Below, in pieces: positions 28,061 to 39,900 of a stretch of DNA of 64,000 nt (position 1 is the first letter of the stretch; each line of letters begins with the position of its first letter). The DNA is taken from assembly GCA_963277665.1 (NCBI GenBank), contig OY728122.1:2121660024-2121724023 (forward strand), written 5' to 3'. The notes under the pieces are model-generated. The model saw only the letters and a list, made by a program, of their open reading frames with translations. It had not been told where the DNA came from and ran no database searches. Origin of the DNA: Viscum album. Taxonomy: Eukaryota > Streptophyta > Magnoliopsida > Santalales > Viscaceae. Both the position numbers and the translations under genes were made by a program.

Positions 28061-28684
28061 TAGAACGTTTCATCCTTGAAAATACATAGGGCCATGGAAA
28101 GAATATGTACTCTCAATTGTGTCACCCACGTTAGCGAGTTCACTAGAAAACACCAATGCCCAAAACATATAATCCAGATGGACTCACCCACCACACCTCA
28201 ACACTATCCGCTTTCGGTAGTACTGAGTCGCCCGCACAGTTTTGATCCCGTCACAAAAATTCATCTCAATGGGGGAAGGATCCCTCTTCCTCACATATTT
28301 GATACATGCCAAGAAACACCCACACAGGGTCTTACCAACACCCTGAACAAAACTCGAGCAAGAAACAGAAAGGGAAGAGTACCGCTAAAAAAATTCTATC
28401 AAAACTATTACAGAAAGTATAAAGGACACAAGGCGTACCTCTATCTATCTGCGGGGCCTCAGGGTCAACAACCTCTAGGGATTGAATTTTTCCTATCCCT
28501 CACCCTCCAGCTCCCTAAACTCAGCGTGGAAAACCTGGGGTGGTGGTGGTGGCACCTGATACCGCCTAGCACCTCCCGATGATGCACCCACTCCGTCGCC
28601 TCATCTGTCACCCTACGGACCACCATACTCGAGACACTGCCTCTACCAAGGTGGTCTGTCAACATAATCCCTCTCAGCAACAAG

Positions 28685-29400
28685 ACGGGTCATACAATCT
28701 ATAGCGAGATGTCCCTGACTGTCGCAAGCGTAACACCGCCTCTCCTACGGCTTACCAAAACTAGCCTGCGATCCATGAGCCTCAGATCCTCCATCCTAGG
28801 GTCGCCTCCTGAAACATGGACCATGTCTAAGCCCTTACGCATGCCACCGACTACCAGTTATTGATATCTCAACTGCCATGCACCCAACACTAAGGGGCTT
28901 AATTTGCTCATCCAGAAATCTCTCCACCACCAAGGATCGCTCCAGCACTCCAGCATAGGTGGGCAAACACAAGGAAACCACACATGCCCGGATGTCTCTA
29001 CATAGGCACTAATCGAAGGTCTGAGCCCTAAAGAATGAGTCCCGAACCATATACAGGGAGTATCATGATAGGTCTGTAAACCTCGCAGAGTACTCTGACA
29101 CGATCATCTCCTCCTATCTAAGCTGTTGAAGCTCCAGGATCCGCACTGACCTCAGCGTCACCAGGCAGAACTCTTCCCTAAAGAGCTGCTCAGACTCTTC
29201 CCACATGAGCGTCTCCTCATTATGGGACTGCGTCACCAAACTCAACCATCGCCTAGCCGAACCATGCTTAAGGATCGCTTCTAGGACAACCATCTGATCT
29301 GGGGGTTTCCTCACCATGCAGAAAAATAGGGTGATTGATTCGAGCCAGTCATCAACTGCCTGAGGGTCTGGATCACCCCGGAACTTTAGATGTCACTGCC
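28685..29400 (-). pseudogene. Retrotransposon gag with CCHC zinc knuckle (TR-GAG)
   Basis: The minus strand from about 29400 reads DPDPQAVDDWLESITLFF, then LKHGSARRWLSLV and MWEESEQLFREEFC. These match the order of blocks in plant Gypsy-type Gag proteins (DPxxAxxWL, ArxWW, tWexFxxxFxxxFy). Further on, 28735-28694 encodes a perfect CX2CX4HX4C knuckle, CYACDSQGHLAIDC. The protein would form particles and bind RNA. At least three in-frame stops lie between the domain and the knuckle (after LELQQLR, for example), so this copy is dead. No protease, RT or integrase follows before the LTR at 28048. Helper functions would have to come from another element. Confidence 0.83.
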
Positions 29401-29920
29401 TCTAGATCTCGTGAAACACATTCAACCTACACGCAACCCCATCCTGCACTACTGGCACAACCAACTACTAGATAGGTTGTGGATCAACTGGAATACCACC
29501 TGGAGGTCTCACCTCAGAACCTGCACCCTCGTCCACAACCTCTACATAGGGCGGATCATCCCTGTAATCCCGATGTGGAACCCTCACTGGCTGTCACCGT
29601 GGAGGTATCCTGAAATAAAATCAAGATTCTCCATATTCAAAAAGTATATCTAGAGATCTGACTCAAGAAGAACAAGGGAAACTAAAAAACCCAGTCCTAT
29701 ATGATGCATGTATCGTTAAGTCCCTACGACTAGAGTCCAAATGTACAGAGTCGAAATGTAGGTCATCATAGTCCAAGTGAATGGATACGTTGGCCACCGC
29801 ACCAACACTGGTGTTCCTGGCCTGAAGGCCAAACATGAAACATCTTGACACAACCGCTATGAAACCAAAACCAAACTCACATCTAGACCACATACATTCT
29901 AATATCCCAAAGGTGGAACA

Positions 29921-29933
29921 TCCTTTGATACCA
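29921..29933 (-). other. Primer-binding site of the TR-GAG element
   Basis: The minus-strand sequence TGGTATCAAAGGA resembles the complement of the 3' end of initiator Met-tRNA (TGGTATCAGAGC). It lies 6 bp inside the 5' LTR edge at 29940. The first 13 bases are identical to the PBS of the LARD-like element at 51716. Confidence 0.8.
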
Positions 29934-29939
29934 CTCTAT

Positions 29940-31499
29940 TGTGACCTGACCCAACGGGGCTTGATCCGCGACTCCCCAAGCCCAACTCTATTAGGCCAAG
30001 GGCTGGAGTCTAGCACCAGGTAGGCTATCACACACATGTGAGGCATTAGCCTGAGGTACATATACACACGCACCCACATACACCTCCATGAAACAGTGCA
30101 GAGATATATAAAACTGAATAGTAAATGCATGCATACCACTATCCCAAACTAGAGTGAAATAGATGTACAAAAGGTAAAAATAGGGCCCACCAAAAGAAAA
30201 CAACAAAAGCATCCAACCTACTCGAAAGGGGTACGATTCTAAAACTAACCACTAGAAATCTCCTCGGAACAGCTCCGGTAAGACTCCATGGTCAGTCCCC
30301 CACACTCAGCTCTGCCTGCTCCAGATCTATCTAGGACACTGTCGAAAGGCATGTGGTCTTCACAGGACACAAACATGTGCGGGAAAAGCCCATGCATGGC
30401 TGAGTATAAAAATAATCAGTAGGCACCCCAAAAACCCCAAAATAAAAGGGAGAAATTGAAAGGAAATAGTTAGCTCATCCCAGCCAGAGGGAACCCAAAA
30501 GAGAGAGAAACTCCATCTCGAGACCATCCTCAGCTAAACATGACTAGTCATCTTTGTTCAGGTGTATGCCCATACATATAACATGAACTTCCAGATATAC
30601 TCAAACACGCACCAAGCCTCATGAGGTACGAAAATCATCACCAGCAATTGTTCACAACCATAAGAGAACACTCCACAATCACTGTCATCCCAGACAACAC
30701 TCATCCGAGAGATACACTCCATTAGGTCCCACACAAATGGAATAGATTGTCACCTGAGAGATCATTCTCCTCAGATATCGTCACTGAGGAAACCCCACTG
30801 AAACAACATAAAAACACAAAACTCCTCAGATAGGGGACCATCATATAGTCCACTAGGGTATACTAGAACCCACACTGGTATAGGATGATCTCACAGATAG
30901 AGGATCACTCCCAGGGTCCGCTGGGGGATACCACAACCTGATCTAGCATTAGTAGATATCATAGATTGGGGATCGCTCCCTAGATCCGCTGAGGGATACC
31001 ACAAATGGATATGGCACTCGCAAGAAACACATCACTTAGATAGAGGATCGTCACCCGTGTCACGATGGTCACGACGATACTGAAACCCAATCTGGTATAT
31101 CTCGCACTGTATGGGATCAAACTGACGATGTCGCAACCCTATAGAAACCAGACGTTGAGTAGGGGTCATATAACCAACGATATTGCATCCCTACTAAGCT
31201 CCTCATTCTAAGTAGGGGATCATATACCTGACGATGCCACAACCGTAGTGAGCACGACCGACTGCATAGGGGATCATATTCCCGATGATTCCACAAACCC
31301 TACGGTGTTAGCCTGCTAGATAGGGGATCGCCTCCCGTGGATAAGCAGTCACAACGATACCAAGAACTCGATATAGGGAAATGATTTTAGAGTATTCCAC
31401 TCTGGGCCCACTGGAGGGATTCCACAACTTTAGGATATTAAACATCCCATCGAGAGGATCATAAACCAATACTAAGGTTGTGATGCCATGCAAACCCTC
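29940..31499 (-). repeat. 5' LTR of the TR-GAG element, segment next to the PBS
   Basis: This is the inner part of the 5' LTR, ending at its TGTGACC edge. It is homologous to 24661-26221 throughout, including the TAGGGGATC repeat series. It is interrupted at 31499 by the CACTA element and continues at 44149. Together the two parts make 3.35 kb against 3.39 kb for the intact LTR. Confidence 0.87.
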
Positions 31500-31532
31500 C
31501 AGTACCACAAAACTGGGCAAGGCATGCGCCTG

Positions 31533-31763
31533 CCTTTATCAGCGCTAACGGAAAAGCGCTGATAAAGGGCCGGACCTTTATCAGTGCTAACAAAAGAGCT
31601 GATAAAGGTCACCTTTATCAGCGCTTTTTTAGCGCTGATAAAGGCCTTCCACTGTACCAGCGCTAGAAAAGCACTGATAAAGGCTGTATTTATCAGCGCT
31701 TTTCATTTTAGCGCTGATAAATACACCCTTTATCAGCGCTTTTTACTAGCGCTGATAAAGGGT
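31533..31763. repeat. Left subterminal hairpin repeats of the CACTA element
   Basis: Six consecutive short inverted repeats follow the pattern CCTTTATCAGCGCT - 3 to 10 bp - AGCGCTGATAAAGG. They start near 31533, 31575, 31613, 31647, 31687 and 31727. The right end of the element carries the same motif. In En/Spm, arrays of short subterminal motifs are the binding sites of the element-encoded DNA-binding protein TNPA. A similar role is likely here, but the motif itself is specific to this family. Confidence 0.85.
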
Positions 31764-31799
31764 CCCGTGGATTTATTAAAAACCCGCGGGTCCTCTTCC

Positions 31800-34700
31800 T
31801 CCTCCCCGCACACAATCAAGCTCTCGCGGAAGCCCTCATCTGCGCCGCTGCCGCCGCTGCCGCCGCTGTCGCCGCTGCCGCCGCCTCCTTCTCCTCCGCC
31901 GTGGCCGCCACCTCCTCCTCTGCTTCTGCTCCTCCTCCTCCTCCTCCGGTGCCACCGCCGCCTCCGCCCTGCCTCAGCCCTGCCTCCGCGCCACTGCCGC
32001 CGGTGCCTCCTCCTCCACCGCGGCCTCCTCCTCCTCCGCCGGTGCCTCCTCCTCCTCTGCTGGTGCCGCCTCCTCCACCGCGGCCTCCTCCTCCACCGCG
32101 GCCTCCTCCTCCTCCGCCGGTGCCTCCGCGGCCTCCTCCTCCTCCATTGTACGGTATGCTATGCCTGTAATTTGCTTTGTTTTCTTTTGTACTATATCTC
32201 AACTATCATGATTTGTGTGAATCAATTTTATTTGAAATGCGGGGTGCAGGTGCTGCGGGTGTAGTGGGTGGGGGGTGTTTAGGTGGGGGTGTTTTGGTGG
32301 GGGAGATGTTTAGTGGGTGAACATGTAGGTGGGGCATATAATGGGGAGTCCAAATACTGTATCTTCCTCATCCTAAAAGGTGAGATCTTTTTCAATTCCA
32401 TTATATTTCACTGTCCATAAAACATAGCATTCGCCCGTTTACTCTTTTCCCATCCAACAATATCATATCCAGTACCATTACCTATAAAATAACACATTAT
32501 GCATGCATTCTTGAAAATATAATAAGCGAGTAGTAAAACTCTGCCGCCTCCTCCTTTGCTCCTGCTCCTCCTCCTCCTCCTCCACCGGCCTCAGCCTCCT
32601 CCTCCTCCGCTGCCTCCGCTGATGCCTCCTCCTCCTCCGCAGGTGCCTCTGCGGCCTCCCCCTCCTCCGCCGGTGCCTCTGCGGCCTCCCCCTCCTCCGT
32701 CGGTGCCTCCGCGGCCTCCTCCTCCTCCACCGTCACGCCGCGGTCAAGCCGCGGTCACACCGCGGTCACGCCGCGGTCACGCCGCGGTCACGCCGCGGTC
32801 ACGCCGCGGTCATGCCGGTTCCTCCGCGGTCGCCGCCTCCTCCTCCTCCGCCGCGGCCTCCTCCTCCTCCTATACTCCTGCTCCTCCTCCTCCTCCTCCA
32901 ACGACCTCATCCTCCTCCTCCTCCGCTGCCTCCGCTGCCTCTGCTGCCTCCGCTGCCTCCTCCCTGCCTCCACCCTGCCTCTGTGTTGCTGCCGGTGCCT
33001 CCTCCTCCTCCTTCGCTGCCTCCGCTGCCTCCTCCTCCGCCACGGCCGCCACCACCTCCTCTGCTCCTGCTCCTACTCCCCTCCACCGGCCTCATCCCCC
33101 TCCTCCTCCGCTGCATTCGCTGCCTCCGCCCTGCCTCCGCGCTGCCGCCGGTGCCTCCTCCTCCACCGCGGCCTCCTCCTCCTCCGCCGATGCCTCCTCC
33201 TCCGCCGGTGCCGCCAGTGCCTCCACGTCTCCTCCTCCTCCGCGTGCCACAGTCACGCCGCGGTCACGCCGCGGTCCTGCCGCGGTCACGCCGCGGTCAC
33301 GCCGCAGTCACGCTGCGGTCACGCCGCGGTCACGCCGGTGCCTCCGCGGCCGCCGCCTCCTCCTATTACGCCGCGGCCGCCTCCTCCTCCTCTGCTCCTG
33401 CTCCTCCTCCTCCTCTTCCACCTGCCTCATCCTCCTCCTCCTCCGCTGCCTCCGCTGCCTCCGCCCTGCCTCCGCCCTGCCTCTGCGCTGCCGTCGGTGC
33501 CTCCTCCTCAACCGCGGCCTCCTCCTCCTCCGCCGATGCCTCCTCCTCCTCTGTCGGTGCCTCCACGGCCGCCTCCTCCTCTACGGTCACGCCGCGGTCA
33601 CACCGCGGTCACGCCGCGGTCACGCCACGGTCACGCCACGGTCACGCCGGTGCCTCTTTGGCCGCCACCTCCTCCTCTGCTCCTGCTCCTCCTCCCCTCC
33701 ACCGGCCTCATCCTCCTCCTCCTCCGCTGCCTTCGCTGCCTTCGCCCTGCCTCCGCCCTGCCGCTGGTGCCTCCGGTGCCTCCACCTCCACCGCGACCTC
33801 CTCCTCCTCCGCCGTTGCCTCCTCCTCCTCCGCCGGTGCCGCCAGTGCCTCCACGTATCCTCCTCCTCCGCGCGCTGTGGTCACGCTGCGGTCACACCGC
33901 GGTCACGCCGCGGTCACGCCGCGGTCACGCCGCGGTCACGCCGCGGTCACACCAGTGCCTCTGCGGCCGCTGCCTCCTCCTACTACGCCACGGCCTCCTC
34001 CTCCTCCTCTGCTCCTGCTCCTCCTCCTCCTCCTCCACCGGCCTCATCCTCCTCCTCCTCCGCTGCCTCCGCTGCCTCCGCTGCCTCCGCCCTGCCTACG
34101 CCCTGCCTCTGCGCTGCTTCCGGTGCCTCCTCCTCCACCGCGGCCTCCTCCTCCTCCACCGATGCCTCCTCCTCCTCCGCCGGTGCCTCCGGTGCCTCTG
34201 CGGTCGCATCCTCCTCTACGGTCACGCCGCGGTCACGCCGCGGTCACGCCGCGGTCACGCCGCGGTCACGCCGGTGCCTCTGCGGCCTCCTCCTCCTCCT
34301 ATGCTTCTGATCCTCCTCCCCTCCACCGGCCTCATCCTCCTCCTCCTCCACTGCCTTCCCTGCCTCCGCCCTGCCTCCGCGCTGCCACCGGTGCCTCCTC
34401 CTCCACCGCGACCTCCTCCTCCGCCGCCGATGCCTCCTCCTCCTCCGCCGGTGCCGCCAGTGCCTCCATGTCTCCTCCCCCTCCGCGTGCTGCGGTCACG
34501 CTGCGGTCACGCCGCGGTCACACTGCGGTCACGCCGCGGCCACACCGCGGTCACGCCGCGGTCACGCCAGTGCCTCGTCCTCCACCGCGACCTCCTCCTC
34601 CTCCACCGCGGCCTCCTCCTCCTCCTTCCCTGCCTCCGCTGCCTCCTCCTCCACCGCGACCGCCGCCTCCTCCTCTGCTCCTGCTCCTCCTCCCCTCCAC

Positions 34701-34930
34701 CGGCCTCATCCTCCTCCTCCTCCGCTGCCTCCGCCTCCTCCTCCTCATCTGCTCCTCCTCCTCCTCCTCCTTCTCCTCCACTAAAGCCTCGTCCTCCTCC
34801 TCCTCCACCGACGCTTCCTCCTCCTCCTCCTAGTCCGATGCCTCATCCTCCTCCTCCACTGGCGCCTCCTCCTCCTCCTCCTCTGCCTACTCTGCTGCCT
34901 CCTCCTCCACCGCGGTTTGAGAGGTGCCTC
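31800..34930. repeat. 3.1-kb GC- and CpG-rich repeat tract in the CACTA element
   Basis: The plus strand is an almost uninterrupted CCTCCTCC/GCCGCC pyrimidine-rich minisatellite, with embedded blocks of an 11-bp repeat. A non-repetitive, ordinary-composition gap lies at about 32160-32530. Several overlapping plus-strand frames stay open for over 500 codons (32556-34310, 32812-34833, 33338-34936). They encode only Pro/Ser/Ala/Leu/Arg low-complexity sequence in different frames, so I treat them as a consequence of the repeat and not as genes. The tract sits between the left terminal region and the transposase. That is the position of the GC-rich untranslated first exon (downstream control region) of maize Spm. 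Equivalence is inference. Confidence 0.85.
32731..34571. repeat. Six blocks of an 11-bp repeat GGTCACGCCGC
   Basis: Blocks of 5-9 tandem copies of GGTCACGCCGC lie at about 32731-32815, 33250-33338, 33583-33650, 33866-33956, 34217-34276 and 34492-34571, separated by CTCCTCC-type sequence. Because 11 is not a multiple of 3, three units (33 bp) encode the same 11-residue peptide, VTPRSRRGHAA, in all three plus-strand frames. The minus strand has a TGA every 33 bp in each frame. This explains why long open frames appear on one strand only. Confidence 0.88.
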
Positions 34931-35203
34931 AAGTGATTTCACCATCTTCCTTACCATTTTATTCTTTATATTTAGTTTCTATTGATTTTTGATTTATCTA
35001 GATTAGGTTTTATGGGTGATTCAACTGGCGCACGGTGGTATCATATTGATGTGAGGCTTGGGGATTGTAGTGGTTCCCAACATATTTTTTATTTTGGTAT
35101 TTATTTATTCCTTTATTTCCTTGAAGTATCTATTTTTTATCTAAATTATACTCATATTCCTTGTCCTTTGACCTATATACTTATCCTATGGATTTTAAAT
35201 AGG

Positions 35204-36394
35204 ATGAATATAAATAAAGAATGGATGAATGCCAATTGGTTGACAAAAGAGTATGAAGAAGGCGTGAAAGAATTTATCAAGTTTGCAATAGATCATGCAT
35301 GTGACTCTTCTCAAATCCTTTGTCCATGTTTACGCTGTTTTTATTCCAAACAAATTAGTCCAGATGAGTTGGAAGAACACATGATCTGTCACGGAATAGA
35401 TCAAAGTTATACATGTTGGAATAAACACGGGGAAACAACGAATGTAGGTAGTGACTGGGGTGACACTGCGTTTTATGGATCATCTGATATGATTACAAAC
35501 ATGAACAATGAAGATGACCGTATGGAGGATGTGATTATAGATGTGAATGATGATGAAGATTGTATTGAGAAAATGACAAGGTCCTTCGAAGATGAACTTC
35601 GTGATTTCCCAAAATTGTTTGAGAAGTTAAAAAGTTGTGCAAAGACGTCATTTTATGCTGGTTGCACTAAATATATAGCATTGTCAGCCGTACTGAAGCT
35701 GTATAATTTGAAAGCAGATAATGGGTGGAGTGACGACAGTTTTACGAAACTACTTTCCCTCTTGAATGACATGCTCCCAGAAGACAATGAGCTCCCGAGC
35801 CGAACATACGATGCCAAACGAATGCTACGCTCTATGGGTATGATCTCTGAAAGAATACACGCCTTCCCGAATGACTGTATAATGTTTCTCAAGGACCACA
35901 AATCACTTAAAGAATGCCCAAAGTGTGGTGCTTCTAGATACAAGAAAGATGAATCCATTCCTACTAAAGTTGTATGGTACTTTCCAATCATTCCAAGGTT
36001 TAGACGCCTATATGGAAGTGAGGAGACTGCAGAACAATTAACATGGCATGCAGATACAAGAATTAAAGATGGGATACTACGTCACCCGACAGACTCTCCT
36101 CAGTGGAAGAGAATCGATCATGAGTATCCTGAATTTGGAAATGAGTCGAGAAACCTTCGTCTTGCGTTATCTACAGATGGAGTGAATCCTTTTGGTTTTC
36201 AAAGCAGCAGTCACAGTACATGGCCGGTTATGTTGATAAATTATAACTTACCACCGTGGTTATGCATGAAACGAAAATACATCATGTTATCTATGAACAT
36301 GATGAAGACAGTACCATGCAGAATAGTGGGGTTACACTTGTGGCTGAAGCGATGCATGTTTCCGGTGCTAAGGACAGAAATCCAATTTATGTGA
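35204..36394 (+). pseudogene. CACTA transposase (tnp2 family), N-terminal part before a deletion
   Basis: I place the start at the ATG at 35204 (MNINKEWMNANW), because the transposase-associated domain begins there and an acceptor-like TTTTAAATAG precedes it; upstream in-frame sequence has no homology. Domains: a Transpos_assoc region (CPCLRCFYSKQ..., HMICHGIDQSYTCWNKHGE), then the tnp2 family core (PKCGASRYKKD, VVWYFPIIPRFRRLY, LRHPTDSPQWKRID, LALSTDGVNPFG, PPWLCMKRKYIMLS). After MLS (about 36290) homology stops abruptly. The frame then runs through out-of-frame sequence to 36394. The family normally continues for several hundred residues, so much of the catalytic domain and the following region are deleted. 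It would have cut and pasted elements with these TIRs. Confidence 0.9.
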
Positions 36395-36834
36395 ATATGT
36401 CATACTTTGGCATCATCAAACAAATATAGGAGTTGGATTATACGGAAGTTCAAGTTCCAATATTTCAATGCAAGTGGGTTGATAACAGGAGTGCTGTTAA
36501 AATAAATGATTTGGGATTTGTGAAAGTTGATTTCAGTAAGAAATGGGAGAAAGACGAACCATTTATAATGGCATCACAGGCAGTGCAAGTATTTTATGTT
36601 CCCGATCCCGCAAACCGAAACTGGTCAATTGTTCTGTTATCGACCAAAACAGTTGAAGGGTCAGATGAAAATTCAACGGAAGATGATCCTTTCATTGGGA
36701 TTTCGCAATCATTTCGCAGTGGTCTCAATGTAGACGACGTTTTGTATGTCAGAGGAGACCACAATGAAGGGATATGTATAATTGATAGAGGGGTCAAATC
36801 CCTTCAGCCTTTTAAAAAAAAGGGAGTTCAATAA
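36297..36834 (+). pseudogene. CACTA transposase C-terminal domain (DUF4216-like)
   Basis: In another frame than the N-terminal part, the sequence reads QNSGVTLVAEAMHVSGAK, then NPIYVNMSYFGIIKQI, a TAG stop (36427-36429) where the family has Trp, and ELDYTEVQVPIFQCKWVD. It then reads DLGFVKVDFSKKW and DEPFIMASQAVQVFYVPD. This is the C-terminal DUF4216 region found in plant tnp2 transposases. It is separated from the N-terminal part by the deletion junction near 36290-36300, which also shifts the frame. Its open part ends at 36834. The single TGG-to-TAG change and the deletion are the two visible lesions. Confidence 0.87.
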
Positions 36835-36932
36835 TCAGGTTATTGATTTTTATTGTAATATTGATTGTGTTACATTATGTTATTATCTGTTCGCTGCTGA
36901 TTTTATTTGATCTAACTTAAATTTTAAACCAG

Positions 36933-39900
36933 TTATGCAGATAATGACTTATTCACCTACTGATGCACCCAATCCCGAGACACAACACATCTCTCAACCT
37001 CTTGCAGCTGGTCCCATTGCTGAGAGACAACAGGTCTCTCAACCTGTTGCAGCTGGTCCCACTGCTGACGTACAACAGGTCTCTCAACCTGTTGCAGCTG
37101 GTCCCACTGCTGAGAGACAACAGGTCTCTCAACCTGTTGCAGCTGGTCCCACTGCTGACGTACAACAGGTCTCTCAACCTGTTGCAGCTGGTGTCAGTGC
37201 CGAAGCCAGTGTTTCGGAGAAACATAATGATGATGCAGAAACTGAGGAAATGGTAGGCGATGAAACCCCAGCGACACAAAAAAAACAGGTGCGCCATAGT
37301 TTGACAGTTTTAGGAAAAATCCTTAAGGCAAAAGCAAAAGGCATCAAATTTGAGGTGGGATGGAATAAGCTAGGCCAGCATGTAAACCCCAACAAAGCCA
37401 TGTTTAGTAGCTACATTGGAATCGTCACTCGACAACGCGTGCCGATTGACGTAGAGTCATGGCACCATGTTGTCAGCGGGTTGAAAACATTAATGTGGGA
37501 AGATATTACGGTAACATTACGATATCATCTATTTAATTTATTAAAATAAAATAAAATATTGAAATATTGACTAACCCTTCATCATCTCTTGCAGAGTACA
37601 TTTATAGTAGATGTTTCACACAATGAATATGTTTTCAGACTGGTAGGAAGGATTCATAGAGGCTTTCGCACCATTTTAACGAATAATCATCTGAAAGATG
37701 CCGAAGGGAAAATCAAGCCGCACCCGCCTCCCCTTTATGAACACTTGATATCCCAAGGAACGTGGGATGCGTTTTGCAACCGTCGTGCGGAAAAGAATTT
37801 TCAGGTACATTGTGTTTGGTTACACGTTGTGTAACGTTTCTTGTATTCATCACATTGATTGATAGGTTTTTATTTATGAAACAACAACTGAGTGCTGGAA
37901 ATAAAGAACGGGCAGCAAAACCAGCGTACCCCTACCGTAAAGCAAGGTTGGGGTACGCTTCGATTGAAAAACAATTGGTATGTATTTTAAAAGTACTGTA
38001 ATAATTTTATGTGACATAAAACAACACTGTAACCATGTTTCTCTGTTTATTAGCAGATTGATGAAGCAAAATCTCAAGTCACTTCCATTCCACGCCATGT
38101 GCTATGGAAGGAGGATCGTGTTAATAAAGAGGGGAAACTGATAGATGAAAACACACAAAAAGTGTGGGAAACATGTGTAAGTATGACATAATATAAACTT
38201 GTTTTTCTTTAAATCACTATTACATAATGATGCTTACTTATTTTTTCATATTTTCTATTTGAAATAGTCACAGGAAACATCAACACCCGCACCGGATGCA
38301 GACATACTTTCAACGGCCTTGAAATAGCCAGAACAGTATGGCCGCATCAGAGGTGTGGGTTTTGGGGTGTCACCCAAGACATATTTTAAGCAAAAAAACA
38401 AGAGGATGAACAAACTAAAGAATTGAATGTAATGAGAGATAAAGTAGCTACCCTTGAAGAACTAATCCAAACTCAGGGAGAGATGCTAAAGAGTTTGATG
38501 GAGGATAGGTGAAGAGAACAAACAACACAAGAACAACCCCCGCGAGAAGATCCACCCCTCACCAGCTTTGAGGCGAGCCATTCCCCACAAAGACCTGACT
38601 TAACCGAGGTAATCAATGTTATAATATTAGTTTTTGTGAGATGTGAATCACATAGACACTGATACCTTTCATTTAATGATATTCTGCAGGGTGAAAATGA
38701 CTGTGATTTATATCTGTCAACTCCCACCCATCACCTTGTAGCGAGGTCTACAGTGTTCAATATGCAGAATGACAGGCTACACTCCAGACCACTTCCAACC
38801 GATCATGTCAAAGTGTCAATTAACGTAGATAATGAGCCGAACGCCGAGATACCCATGCAAAATGACGATGATGACATTCATACGGTGGAAAAATCTATTG
38901 GAACATTCGTTGCATGGCCGTCGAATCATGTAAAAAAACACGTCGAGTAGGAGGTATTCATTTCCAGTTCATTTTTCAAGCAGAACCTTTAACATTAAAT
39001 TAGAAAATGGCTGAACCGATGAATGTTTTTACAGAAGGATAAAATGGAGAAGCTAAAACGAAAGAGCGGCTCCAAGATTGGATCAACCAACTGATCAAAA
39101 CGATCTACTGAGAGCACGTTCACCCCGCCCATTCTATATCCACATTTAATATCATTACAAGCTCATGTGGATACGAAAATGAAAGACGGAAAGAATCGTA
39201 CAATTGTTTGTGAAAAAGATATGTACAGAGAGGAAACAATGGGTTTCGTTACTGCAGACGCTGTTTCTGAGATCATCACATACGACTGGCTAGGCGCCTC
39301 AGTTATAAATGTATACATGAGGTATGTTTTCATGATTTGATTTTACAGAAGCAGATATACTTTGATAATTATGGATAAATACATCTCATATTTTTCACAG
39401 GAGTATATATGAAAAACAGTTGAAGGTATTTGCCCATGAATACAAATTTGGACTCATTAGTCCTCACACCATTTCTACACAACAAACAGAAATAAATTCT
39501 AATTTTCAGGCTGAATTGATGTCAAATCTGCTCAAAACGTTTCAAAGAAGAATTACGACTGACATGCTCTTTTTAATACCAACGATGCAAGGGTAAAACT
39601 CTAAATTTTAATCATATCAATTATATTTTCATTTCTATCAGTACTTATTTATTTTTGTGTTTTTAGGGAACATTGGATTCTCATTGCAATCAATTTGGAT
39701 ACTCCAAAGATTTATTTTCTGGATTCACTGCATGGATATCCAACTAACCAGCCACACATGATGGCGATTGTCAATTTGTAATACACTAGATCCAACATTT
39801 TAGAAGTAAATATCTAGTTATATAATTTATATTATCTTTTAATGAGGATTTTGTTATGATAGGGCGGTGTATGAATATCGTCTAAAGGCTGGAATGAATC

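Noticed and set aside
31584..32264. Plus-strand frame of 226 codons and overlapping frames on both strands at the CACTA left end
   Set aside because: They translate the subterminal hairpins and the GC tract; the first part is the palindromic motif repeated.
32556..34936. Three very long overlapping plus-strand open frames (584, 673 and 532 codons)
   Set aside because: They read Pro/Ser/Ala/Leu/Arg low-complexity sequence in different frames over the same repeats. The 11-bp and CTCCTCC units lack plus-strand stops in any frame, so length carries no coding evidence. No domain, conserved start or splice context.
35653..35991. 112-codon minus-strand frame
   Set aside because: Antisense of the tnp2 transposase, which has clear homology on the plus strand.
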